55,953 nt of DNA from an uncultured Mucilaginibacter sp. (GTDB lineage Bacteria; Bacteroidota; Bacteroidia; Sphingobacteriales; Sphingobacteriaceae). The position numbers and the translations under genes are program-made. Every line of letters starts with the position of its first letter. The stretch's first letter is position 1. The notes beneath the pieces are model-generated. The model worked only from the letters and a program-made list of their open reading frames with translations, was not told the DNA's origin and did no database searches. The stretch covers positions 1 through 55,953 of the forward strand of contig CAIPDP010000080.1 in assembly GCA_903863845.1 (NCBI GenBank), given 5' to 3'. This document shows positions 45,144-53,716 of the stretch, piece by piece.

Positions 45144-47804
45144 ATGACCGCATTTTATAAAATACTAGGGAAAAATCCAGCAATTGTCCTCTTACTCGAT
45201 TCTTTAAATGGAAACATTGTCGATGCTAACGAGGCAGCAATAGCGTTCTATGGCTATACTTATGAAGAGTTGTGTTCAATTAATTTTTCAGCAATTAAAG
45301 TACCCTCTGCCGACGATAACACTGTCAAAAAACTCAATGACACTTCTTTCCCGAAGATTGACTTTCAAGATCATTCGCTCAAAGATGAATCTATTCGAAA
45401 AGTACAGTGTTTAAATTCATTGATCAACCTTGATGGGAAAAGTTGTTTCTTAAAAATAATACAGGATATAACAGAAAATGAAAGAAATAAAAGATTTAAG
45501 AATTTCATTTTTGAAGTAAATCAACTCATCATCAAAGCCAGCAGTACTGAGGAGATTTTCAAGGGTTTCTGCAGGATAGCAGTTGAAGCCGGCGGCTTTT
45601 TACTGGCATTTGTTTGTACACCTAATGCAGAATTTCATAAAATTGAACCTCTTTTTTTTGAAGGGGAAGAGTCAGGCTATCTGGATGATATCAAATTCAG
45701 TACTGATAGCGATGAACTATTTGGCAAAGGGCCGCTGGGTACGGCGTATAATACCCGCAAATATTATTATTGCAATGATATAAAGCACGACCCGATAATG
45801 CAACCGTGGAGAGAAAAAGCGCTGAAAACGGGTTTTCGATCATCTATTGCAGTCCCCATCATTGTAGAAAATTCTGTCTTTAGTCTCCTGTCTATTTATA
45901 ACCCACAACCGAACTATTTCAATAGCGAAGAAGTAAGAATATTGGTACTAATTGCGGATAATGTCGCTTTTGCTATTAACAATTTTAAAAATGAAGCTAA
46001 AAGAAAGGCTATCGAAGCAAGCGAAAAGCTTATAAAAACAGTTATTGATGATTCTACAGCTTTTATCGGGTTTGCAGATAATGACCGGAATATCATCTTT
46101 TGGAACAAAGCCCTGCGCAATCTGATCAGACCGGAAGTATTTATTAAGGGCAACTACGAATTAACTGATATCTATACGGGAGAACATTTGAAAGAAAGGC
46201 TGCTTATTGAAGAAAGCTTCTCGCAAACCAGTAGTTGGAGTGGAGAAAGTGAAGTAAATAGTGTGAACGGACCTGTTCCGGTATACCAGGTTTTCAAAAG
46301 ACACGAACTAAACGGCCAAAAGTTTTTATCAATAACGGCGATAGATATTAGTGAAGTAAAAAAAGCCAGGGAGGAAATCGCCGATTTCAAAGAGATGGTA
46401 GAAAACTCAACTGCTTTTATCAGCAGATCTGATGCCAACCGCAACCTGATCTATGTTAATAGGGCATTACGCCAACACCTTGAAATTTCTGAAAGTGAAG
46501 AGCTTTCAAATTATAAGATTGACGATTTTCGGGAAAAGAATCCTTCAGCGTCAATGAAGATAAACGACGCTATTCAAAAAGATGGAAAATGGGCTGGAGA
46601 GGATGTTTTGGTAAGCAAAAGCGGCAATAGAATACCAGTTGCTCAGGTTATCGTTGGCCATCATAATAGTGACGGTGAATTCACAGGACGATCTCTGACA
46701 GCTATCGATATCTCTGATATCAGGAAGACCACCAGGCAGCTGGAAAATTTGAACAAACTCATGGAGACATCTCCAGCATTTGTTTTAATAACTGACATGA
46801 ACTTTAATTTTATCTATGCAAATCTTGCATATAGACAATTATTAGGCATAAAGGAAAGCTATAACATTGATAACCTGAATCTTTTGGACTATATTGATTT
46901 GGAACAAATCAGTTTCCGTGAATATATAAGGGAATCAATTTTTATAAAAGGAAACTGGACCGGGGAAACCAGCTTCATTAATAATAAAGGAAATCTGATC
47001 ACGGTTTGGGCAACCATGGTACTCAATAGAGATACTAGTAACGTTCCGGTTTCTATGGCTATGACAGCTATAGATATCTCGATACAAAAGGAAATAGAGA
47101 AGCAAAAATTCATAAACAAATTAAAGTCCGATTTTGTGAGTTTTGCTTCTCACGAGATTAGAACGCCATTAACCGCCATTAAATCAAGTGCTGAGTTGAT
47201 TTTATTATTTGCCGGAAGACATGAGCCTGTTAACATCAGTAAGATCAAACATTACCTGGAAAATATCATTCTGGAAGTGGATCGTTTGTCGTTGATGGTT
47301 GCAGAGATATTGACGCTTGAAAAAATTGAATCCGGAAAAATTGGTATAACCAAACAGTTGATAGACCTTAAAAAATGTATAGTTGAATCTATAGAAAAAT
47401 TCACGCTAAACAATATCAATAAAAGACAGGTCTTGCTCACTTCGGAAAAAGATGATATTATGATTGAATCCGATCCGATTTTACTTGATCATATCATAAG
47501 TAATCTATTGTCAAATGCTGACAAATATTCACAGGGTAAACGCCCGCCTGAAGTATTTATCAGATATAAAAAAAATACGACTGAAATTGAAGTGAAAGAC
47601 TATGGCATAGGAATACCCGAAAAAGAACAATCTGCTTTATTCAGTTCCTTTTTCCGCGCTTCCAACACAACCGGCATCAGTGGCACGGGGATTGGTCTAA
47701 CTATCGTAAACAGTTTTGTAAGCATGCTATCGGGTGATATCCGAATTGAAAGCAAAGAAGGCAAAGGCACCCGGATATTTATCAATTTTCCCATTTCGAA
47801 GTAA
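45144..47804 (+). CDS. Multi-PAS/GAF sensor histidine kinase
   Basis: 886 residues, soluble. Order: PAS (about 1-115), GAF (about 118-285, with FRSSIAVPIIVENSVFSLLS), PAS (about 295-405), PAS (about 415-530), PAS (about 535-655), HisKA with FASHEIRTPLTAI (His670) and HATPase (IISNLLSNADKYS, VKDYGIGIP and GTGIGLTIV). The three central PAS modules repeat a WSGE/WAGE/WTGE and TAIDIS pattern, showing internal duplication. No receiver is attached or adjacent, so its partner may be the Rcp-like protein of the FIST operon. A clear terminator follows. Confidence 0.93.
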   Translation: MTAFYKILGKNPAIVLLLDSLNGNIVDANEAAIAFYGYTYEELCSINFSAIKVPSADDNTVKKLNDTSFPKIDFQDHSLKDESIRKVQCLNSLINLDGKSCFLKIIQDITENERNKRFKNFIFEVNQLIIKASSTEEIFKGFCRIAVEAGGFLLAFVCTPNAEFHKIEPLFFEGEESGYLDDIKFSTDSDELFGKGPLGTAYNTRKYYYCNDIKHDPIMQPWREKALKTGFRSSIAVPIIVENSVFSLLSIYNPQPNYFNSEEVRILVLIADNVAFAINNFKNEAKRKAIEASEKLIKTVIDDSTAFIGFADNDRNIIFWNKALRNLIRPEVFIKGNYELTDIYTGEHLKERLLIEESFSQTSSWSGESEVNSVNGPVPVYQVFKRHELNGQKFLSITAIDISEVKKAREEIADFKEMVENSTAFISRSDANRNLIYVNRALRQHLEISESEELSNYKIDDFREKNPSASMKINDAIQKDGKWAGEDVLVSKSGNRIPVAQVIVGHHNSDGEFTGRSLTAIDISDIRKTTRQLENLNKLMETSPAFVLITDMNFNFIYANLAYRQLLGIKESYNIDNLNLLDYIDLEQISFREYIRESIFIKGNWTGETSFINNKGNLITVWATMVLNRDTSNVPVSMAMTAIDISIQKEIEKQKFINKLKSDFVSFASHEIRTPLTAIKSSAELILLFAGRHEPVNISKIKHYLENIILEVDRLSLMVAEILTLEKIESGKIGITKQLIDLKKCIVESIEKFTLNNINKRQVLLTSEKDDIMIESDPILLDHIISNLLSNADKYSQGKRPPEVFIRYKKNTTEIEVKDYGIGIPEKEQSALFSSFFRASNTTGISGTGIGLTIVNSFVSMLSGDIRIESKEGKGTRIFINFPISK

Positions 47805-48363
47805 ACGAAAATACAAAACTAGTGTCAAAATCAAAGCCCCCTCAAACTCGCTGTTTGGGGGCTTTTACCTTAAAACTAAACTAATTTTTATGAGAAGCAC
47901 TTTTTATACTCGCAGTCTTATACTGCTCATGCTATCAAATGTTTCAGTCAAAAGACCGTTTTTCAGTTAAACTACTCATTTAAGGAATAAACAAACACAC
48001 CCTGAAAAAAATGAAAAAACTTATTGTTGCTCATGGTGCTGATTGCATGATCAGCAACCTTGGCAGACCAATAAAATAAACTGAACAGAAAATATACCTT
48101 CGATAAGGTATACGTTTTCTCTCCTTTAAGTCCGACTTTGCACGCTAGTAAGATTATTTAAAAGGATCTTTTAAGCCCATTGATTCGTGCAAAAACATCC
48201 GAAATAAATTGAGGTAAGCTTTGAATGCTAAGTAATAGTCTACGTTTATATGGCGACGGAAATTTGTATTGAAAAACATTTATCATTTCCTACCCAGTTG
48301 AGTTGAGGATAGCAAACAGATTCCGATAAATCAGGATCTGATCAAATAGATATTCAGATTTTT
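47805..48363. other. Intergenic region after the multi-PAS kinase
   Basis: 559 bp. Apart from the terminator at 47833-47866 it holds only short frames with signal-like starts at 47890 and 48011 (26 and about 13 residues), probably chance or decayed pieces. Confidence 0.45.
47833..47866 (+). terminator. Intrinsic terminator of the multi-PAS kinase gene
   Basis: AAAGCCCCC pairs with GGGGGCTTT (9 bp). A CAAAC/GTTTG extension past a small bulge lengthens the stem, and TTTT follows. It lies 29 bp after the stop codon. Confidence 0.85.
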
Positions 48364-48774
48364 ATGGAGAATTTTATCGAGACCTTTAATTCAAATCCTT
48401 TCCTATTAATTTTAATAGACAATTCATCCGGTAAGATACTCAAGCTGAATCGCCGGGCGCTGGAATTTTTTCAGTATCAAAGCAGTGAACTGATTGGAAA
48501 AGATTGCAGTAGTATAATCGTAGGTAATAGGACAAAATCTTACAAAAAATCTGAATGTTATTCTGGCTATTTAACAGCGGTATCAAAGGACAAAAGCATC
48601 CATAATTTGCTTATTTGCAATACATTAATAGAAACAAACTCGCTGCTTTTAGTTATTCAGCTGCTGAAAACAAAAAAGAATTGGTTGAGGGAAATAACCT
48701 ATAAAATTACCAGGAATTCATTGGCCAAAAATAGCAGAACAAATCCGGCCTTAATAAATCAACAAGCGCAATGA
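48364..48774 (+). CDS. Stand-alone PAS domain protein
   Basis: 136 residues consisting of one PAS domain (about 1-105) and a basic tail. The start, NPFLLILIDNSSGKILKLNR followed by ALEFFQYQSSELIGKD, resembles the first PAS of the large kinase upstream (NPAIVLLLDSLNGNIVDANE, AIAFYGYTYEEL). The two probably share an origin. With no catalytic domain it could only sense or compete for partners. It might also be the surviving front of a broken kinase gene, but no kinase remains follow. Confidence 0.75.
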   Translation: MENFIETFNSNPFLLILIDNSSGKILKLNRRALEFFQYQSSELIGKDCSSIIVGNRTKSYKKSECYSGYLTAVSKDKSIHNLLICNTLIETNSLLLVIQLLKTKKNWLREITYKITRNSLAKNSRTNPALINQQAQ

Positions 48775-48795
48775 TGAAGCTCGAAAGCTATCGGT

Positions 48796-48815
48796 AATTA
48801 CTTATTTAAGTAATT
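48796..48815. promoter_or_regulatory. Inverted repeat AATTACTT-N4-AAGTAATT, possible operator
   Basis: Perfect 8-bp arms around ATTT, 43 bp upstream of the gene at 48859. It is the longest copy of the TACTT-N4-AAGTA motif seen in this part of the window. No T-run follows, so a terminator is unlikely. Confidence 0.45.
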
Positions 48816-48858
48816 AACTCCAAATACTATTTGACGTAAAAATGGCTAAAATTACAAA

Positions 48859-49509
48859 ATGCTACCTGAGCAAATTTTCCGCAAAAGCTTCATGGATCGA
48901 ATTGTAAAAAAGATACAGAGACATTATGCTTTTAAAAATGATGCAGAAAAAAAGCAACACCCAAAACCATTGCAGGCAAGGATAAAACCTAAAGACTATG
49001 TTCGAATATATAATGAGGCAATTTGCCGGAATTGGGACTATTCAAACACGCTGATCCAGCCAGAATTATTGGGAGAGTCAATAACCAGCGTATGCTCGAA
49101 ATATGGCCGGCCTTTATCAAAAGCAATACTAAACGAAATCAGTATCAGGGAATATCCTCTCCAACTGATGGGAACAACTGCCTCATGTAAGGTACATGCG
49201 TTCAAAAATCAATGTTTTTTTATTGAACTTACTTTTGAGGAACTGACCCTGAACAAACTATATGAAATATTTGACCTCGCAACCGAAAAATATGGTTGCG
49301 AATTAGATATGGATCAAAATACCATTATTGATAGTAAAGGCAATATGTTCTTTTTTTCAGATACGGCTTTTGGTTTTCGATTCTCCTACATGTCAGATTT
49401 AAAACGAAACGGTATCTATAGTTTTTTCAAGGACCAATTGCCTATTGAAACCATTGAAAACATGAATAACAGCAAACATTACACCTATAAACTTCAGAAT
49501 ATCCTATAA
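48859..49509 (+). CDS. Hypothetical protein in the FIST/PAS cluster
   Basis: 216 residues, no signal peptide or membrane helix. The N-terminus is basic (KKIQRHYAFKNDAEKKQ) and the rest alpha/beta: LMGTTASCKVHAFKNQCFFI, FDLATEKYGCELDMDQNTII and AFGFRFSYMSDLKRNG. I recognise no family. It lies between a PAS protein and a FIST protein on the same strand, 88 bp before the latter, so a role in the same signalling pathway is plausible but only inferred. Confidence 0.7.
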   Translation: MLPEQIFRKSFMDRIVKKIQRHYAFKNDAEKKQHPKPLQARIKPKDYVRIYNEAICRNWDYSNTLIQPELLGESITSVCSKYGRPLSKAILNEISIREYPLQLMGTTASCKVHAFKNQCFFIELTFEELTLNKLYEIFDLATEKYGCELDMDQNTIIDSKGNMFFFSDTAFGFRFSYMSDLKRNGIYSFFKDQLPIETIENMNNSKHYTYKLQNIL

Positions 49510-49597
49510 GTTCACGCATTTAAAACACCGCAAAATAGGTTTTTAAACCTAAATCGATCAGGGCATTTAACCCAAACAATTCATTAATACCTTCAAC

Positions 49598-50734
49598 ATG
49601 AAAATTGAACAAAAACTATTAAAAAATAATGTTTGGCAAACTAAACTGTCGGAAGTATCCGGTGGTAATTGCCATTTAGTGCTGGCTTTTGGTGCACCAG
49701 AATTGATCGTCAAAGCCGAAGTTTTTAAATATTTAGCTGGTGAATATCCTGATGCACATATTGTATTCTCTTCCACAGCTGGTGAGATCATCAATGAATC
49801 GGTTGAAGATGGCACAATAGTATCAACGGCAATTCAATTCGAAAAAACCGAACTGCAGTGTATCAAGACGAATATAAGTGAACATAAAAGCAGTTATGAC
49901 GCCGGAAAATTTCTGGCTGAGGCTTTAGCAGGCGAATCATTACAAGGCATTTATATTATTTCGGATGGAACGTTGGTCGATGGAGGAGAATTGACTGAAG
50001 GGTTAAATGATCATACTAAATCACAAATACCAATAACGGGCGGGTTAGCCGGTGACGGTGCAAGATTTGAAAAAACACTTACCGGTTTAAATGAAATCCC
50101 TTCTCAGGGAAACATCATTGCTATTGGCTTTTATGGGTCAGACCTGATGATTGGGCACGGGTCACTGGGTGGCTGGGATGAGTTTGGCTACGAAAGGGTA
50201 ATAACAAGTTCAAACAAAAACGTGTTATTTGAATTGGACGGCAAAAACGCACTCCAGCTTTATAAGGATTACCTCGGAGATTATGCAAAAGATCTCCCTG
50301 GTTCAGCTTTGCTTTTTCCTTTATCCGTAAAAATCGGAGGTTCAAATAAGAGTTTGATCAGAACGATTTTAGCTGTTGATAATAATAATCAATCGATGAT
50401 ATTTGCAGGTAATGTGCCGCAGGGCTGTCAATCTCGTCTGATGCGGGCTAATTTCAATAAACTTATAGATGCTTCCGCCATAGCTGCAAAAGATTCAATA
50501 GACATACTTGGCTCCGTTAAACCACAATTGACCATTATGGTTAGTTGCGTTGGCCGAAAGATCATACTTGACTCCAGAACGAATGAAGAAGTTGAAGCAG
50601 CAGTAAACGTGATAGGAAATGAGGTACCAATTGCTGGATTTTATTCCTACGGTGGAATTTCGCCTTTTTCAGCTGGAATGCAATGTGAATTACACAATCA
50701 AACAATGACTATTACTACTTTTTCAGAGTTATAA
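49598..50734 (+). CDS. FIST domain signal-sensing protein, second copy
   Basis: 378 residues, collinear with the FIST protein at 42755-43894 over its full length. Shared blocks include IVFSSTAGEIINES, ITGGLAGDGARF, GLNEIPSQGNIIAIGFYG, IGHGSLGGW, SMIFAGNVPQG, VSCVGRKIIL and the ending YGGISPF with LHNQTMTITTFSEL. Like its paralogue it should bind a small ligand. Unlike it, no kinase gene follows. The candidates nearby are the large kinase at 45144 and the lone PAS protein. The divergence suggests an old duplication with separate ligand or partner. Confidence 0.92.
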   Translation: MKIEQKLLKNNVWQTKLSEVSGGNCHLVLAFGAPELIVKAEVFKYLAGEYPDAHIVFSSTAGEIINESVEDGTIVSTAIQFEKTELQCIKTNISEHKSSYDAGKFLAEALAGESLQGIYIISDGTLVDGGELTEGLNDHTKSQIPITGGLAGDGARFEKTLTGLNEIPSQGNIIAIGFYGSDLMIGHGSLGGWDEFGYERVITSSNKNVLFELDGKNALQLYKDYLGDYAKDLPGSALLFPLSVKIGGSNKSLIRTILAVDNNNQSMIFAGNVPQGCQSRLMRANFNKLIDASAIAAKDSIDILGSVKPQLTIMVSCVGRKIILDSRTNEEVEAAVNVIGNEVPIAGFYSYGGISPFSAGMQCELHNQTMTITTFSEL

Positions 50735-51141
50735 CTAAACATCTAGAGCGATAATTTTGATTAAACATTGTTGCTGAAAATGAGAGAAACGATTTAAAAA
50801 CAAAGAGGCAATCGGCATTCATCGTGAAAATTAAGCTCAATTACCCTGCAACAAGCATTTTTAAGAGGGCTGATCGAATTGTGAAACCTGACCCTAATTC
50901 TAATTCAGAAATAAAATGCCGGAATATCAGTTAAACCAGGGCGATACTTTGTTATTACCAGTTATTAATTAACTGTTCCCCATTTATAAAATTGCATGGT
51001 TTTTATAAAAATCCATGCAATTAAAATCCATTATCATTCTTATAGATCCGGCCAGCATGGGTTTGCTTTCATTATCATTTTACCTGCCCAGGAACAAAGG
51101 CAATGTAATTGTAACAGGAAGTCGACAATCAAAAAAGAAAG
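50735..51141. other. Intergenic region between convergent FIST and Crp/Fnr genes
   Basis: 407 bp, AT-rich, with no gene, strong hairpin or repeat that I can support. Confidence 0.5.
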
Positions 51142-51744
51142 CTAGGCCACAAATAACGTTCTTTCATTGGCAACATTGTGCCTGATACGACTTAAACTTT
51201 CGGGCGTTATCGACAAATAAGATGCCACAGTATGCAATGGGACACGTTTTAATATTTCGGGTTGAGTTTGCAATAATTTACGGTAACGCTCTTCGGCAGT
51301 TTCTGTAGTTACGCTGGTAAATCGCCTTATCGCAAATTTCAAATAACCGTCGACCAGCTTTCTGAAAAACCTTTCCATTACCGGAACCGTGAAATAGATA
51401 TTATCACGATCAGAAAACGAAATAAGAAATACCTCCGTAGGTTCATTCGCTTCGATCACATATCGCGAGGGAATACCTTCATCAAAGCTTAATGGCGCTC
51501 CTATCCAATCGCCCTCAAACGCTATTTTATAAACCCTTTCCCGTCCCGATTCATCGATCGTGAAACTTCGTAATGACCCATTAATAATAAAAGCGAGGTC
51601 CCGGGCTACATCGCCCAATCCAACTAATTCGCGATTTTTTCGAATTTGTTTGTACCTGAAAAAAGGTTTTACTTTTTCAAATTCTTCCTGGCTAATGTCC
51701 ACGAATGTAGAAATATGCTGCAATAAAAAATCAAATCTTTCCAT
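51142..51744 (-). CDS. Crp/Fnr family transcriptional regulator
   Basis: 200 residues. A cyclic-nucleotide-binding-type beta-roll occupies about 10-120 (IINGSLRSFTIDESGRERVY and KIAFEGDWIGAP), followed by a dimerisation helix (PVMERFFRKLVDGYLKFAIR) and a winged HTH (HTVASYLSITPESLSRIR, about 172-190). The Fnr iron-sulfur cysteines are absent. The cAMP-binding RxS of true Crp is not clear, so the ligand is unknown. Members in Bacteroidota often control stress or local operons. A TTACTT-N4-AAGTAA repeat lies 48 bp upstream of its start and may be its own binding site. Confidence 0.9.
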   Translation of the reverse strand: MERFDFLLQHISTFVDISQEEFEKVKPFFRYKQIRKNRELVGLGDVARDLAFIINGSLRSFTIDESGRERVYKIAFEGDWIGAPLSFDEGIPSRYVIEANEPTEVFLISFSDRDNIYFTVPVMERFFRKLVDGYLKFAIRRFTSVTTETAEERYRKLLQTQPEILKRVPLHTVASYLSITPESLSRIRHNVANERTLFVA

Positions 51745-51791
51745 ATTTATCCTCTCAGATGAAATTTCTTCAAATTCAATCGATTATAATA

Positions 51792-51807
51792 TTACTTAAT
51801 AAAGTAA
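51792..51807. promoter_or_regulatory. Inverted repeat TTACTT-N4-AAGTAA upstream of the Crp/Fnr gene
   Basis: Perfect 6-bp arms around AATA, 48 bp before the regulator ATG. Same spacing and arms as the copies at 48796 and 53428. Confidence 0.45.
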
Positions 51808-52024
51808 ACCAAAGGAACTGCTTTGTACTCCGCAGGCCGTCAAATCATTTGCAAAAAACAGTCAATGTTGCGATAAAAACCGCCTGTTTGTTAAAAAGCT
51901 GGTTCGGACAACTCGGATGATTTTCAGCCAAGGCTTGTAAATATGAGTTAACATAGGATAGTTTTTTATATAGCATCAATCATTTACCAACTTTTAATTA
52001 ATCATTAGCATTGTAAAATATTTA

Positions 52025-52240
52025 ATGCCGCAAATTATGATTAGTATATTTTGTTTGATTGTATACCTGGCAAGTATGAGTCTTCTGCTGGTATCATTTT
52101 ATTGGCATCAAAAATTTAAGGAATTACTTGGCAGCGGGCGAATTTATGCGATAGAAAAAGCTAATTTGAAATTCAAAGGAGCTTTTTTGATCGGCTTTGT
52201 TGGCTTATTACTGGAGATCTATATTCAATATTGGTTATGA
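52025..52240 (+). CDS. Small two-helix membrane protein
   Basis: 71 residues: an N-terminal helix (MISIFCLIVYLASMSLLLVSF), a basic linker (KFKELLGSGRIYAIEKANLK) and a second helix (GAFLIGFVGLLLEIYIQYWL). The linker motif GSGRIYAI...KFK matches the small protein at 40193. Its stop overlaps the next start as ATGA, so the two form a coupled pair. Function unknown; the size suits a membrane-stress or regulatory peptide. Confidence 0.6.
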   Translation: MPQIMISIFCLIVYLASMSLLLVSFYWHQKFKELLGSGRIYAIEKANLKFKGAFLIGFVGLLLEIYIQYWL

Positions 52241-52425
52241 CCAGGATGCATCTAAGTGACCACTTGCTTCAAATCCCGATAAGATTTGTTAAGAACATCT
52301 TCGCTACCTATAATTGTATGGATTACCTGGCGCTTGTATTTTGTCTTATAGCTCTGGCCTTAATTGCGTCGCTTATCTATAAAATATTTTTATTGCTATT
52401 GCAGAGCATCTTATCGATCATTTAA
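52237..52425 (+). CDS. Small single-helix membrane protein coupled to the preceding gene
   Basis: 62 residues from the ATG at 52237, which overlaps the previous stop (ATGA). A basic/amphipathic N-terminus (HLLQIPIRFVKNIFATY) leads to a long hydrophobic segment (LALVFCLIALALIASLIYKI, then FLLLLQSIL). No family is recognised. The overlap with a neighbour of similar character supports it. Its 3' end overlaps the convergent secreted protein by 15 bp. Confidence 0.5.
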   Translation: MTRMHLSDHLLQIPIRFVKNIFATYNCMDYLALVFCLIALALIASLIYKIFLLLLQSILSII

Positions 52426-52812
52426 CACTGCTCTTGCGTTGGATGTATCTGCTGTATAAGCTTTCCAATCAAAAATTTTAGCGTTAGAAACTTTACCGCT
52501 TTTTCCTGACTTTGCGGGTTTTTTATGAATTACTACCACGGAATCTACATTGCAGGGCCCCATATCCGGATCTTTACCATTACAAGGCACATCAGTATAT
52601 TTAGGCTGTAATGCTGCACTCGCCTTTCTTTCTTTTTCTATTTTGGTTTTTTGTTTTAAAGTATCCCTGTCTTCGGTTAAACCATCAGTTTTGCTATAAA
52701 CTACTCCATGCCCATCAGGGTGAATTAAAAAAACGCTAAACGCTTTCGAAAAGCTATTATTTATAAGAAAAACCGCAGGTATGATGAGCAGTAACTTTTG
52801 ATTTTTTTTCAT
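52411..52812 (-). CDS. Hypothetical secreted protein
   Basis: 133 residues from the ATG at 52812; an in-frame TTG lies 15 bases upstream. A signal-like N-terminus (KKNQKLLLIIPAVFLINNSF) is followed by a hydrophilic, Lys-rich chain with a cysteine pair (VPCNGKDPDMGPCNV). No family recognised. It converges with the small membrane gene pair and overlaps it by 15 bp. Confidence 0.6.
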   Translation of the reverse strand: MKKNQKLLLIIPAVFLINNSFSKAFSVFLIHPDGHGVVYSKTDGLTEDRDTLKQKTKIEKERKASAALQPKYTDVPCNGKDPDMGPCNVDSVVVIHKKPAKSGKSGKVSNAKIFDWKAYTADTSNARAVLNDR

Positions 52813-53716
52813 ATCATTAAACTTCAACCAACTTTATTTTTACTAAGAAAAGACTAGCCTATGCAGGTTTTGAGTTTATTCTTTAACCTGAAAACACGGC
52901 TAAAGGTTGCTTTTTCAGGCCTTTATTTAGATACCTAAAACAAGTAATATACAGGCTATCAGCACCGAAAACATCCAAAAAAGCGATCGAAGTAGCAGGA
53001 ATAAATTAATCGGAATATGATCACAGCCATTCAGATCTGAAGTATAGTATCGGGAATCTATAGCCGCTAAGCAGATCGTTATTTGAAAAGAATTAATTTA
53101 TCACATTTTAAAACGCTTATCCTATACTCATATTGCTACAAACGCGCATGCCTGTGGTTGCAGCTAAGATAAAAATCAAACAGTAATACTTCCATTTTCC
53201 TGATTGCAGATCAGAGAGATCCCTCCGATGCGGTTTATTAAGAACAGATCAGTATTAACACGTATCTGCTTAACAGTTTTCAGGCATGTATGGCAAATAA
53301 ACAATTCAGTTTTTCAGCTATCCCTGTACTTGCTTCTTCTGGTTTATTCTTTCCTAATTACAAGATGCCCGGCAATTCTTTCATTTGATTGAACTGATCC
53401 AGTGGCCGGAAATACCTGTTTTTATACCTACTTAAACAAGTAGATTTTGTAAAATACCCCGGTTTTTGATTTTTTTGGCACGGTACCCAACATGGGTAAA
53501 ATGTGGTTTTCAATACTCGAAAATACCTATTCGTTAAATAAACGAACAACCAGCAGTATTATTTTAACTCACAATTAATAACTCATAATTAATAAACATT
53601 CCATTTGGTAAACATTTTGGTTAAATCATTGAATACAGGACAGTTTTTCAGCTTTAGTACAACTATTGTTTTAAAGGAAGCACAGCACACAAGTGTTTAC
53701 CTATTTGATTTTAAAA
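52813..53716. other. Long non-coding stretch before the adhesin gene
   Basis: 904 bp, AT-rich. It contains the inverted repeat CTACTT-N4-AAGTAG at 53428. A 62-residue frame at 53204-53392 has hydrophobic character but no supporting context, so I do not call it. No RNA gene recognised. Confidence 0.45.
53428..53443. promoter_or_regulatory. Inverted repeat CTACTT-AAAC-AAGTAG
   Basis: Perfect 6-bp arms with a 4-base centre, 274 bp upstream of the adhesin-like gene. The centre AAAC is the same as in the 44487 copy. Confidence 0.4.

Noticed and set aside
47880..48060. Small genes after the multi-PAS kinase
   Set aside because: The frames stop after 26 and about 13 residues, too short and without support.
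53204..53392. A 62-residue plus-strand frame as a gene
   Set aside because: No homology, no coupled neighbour and no clear start signal in an AT-rich gap.
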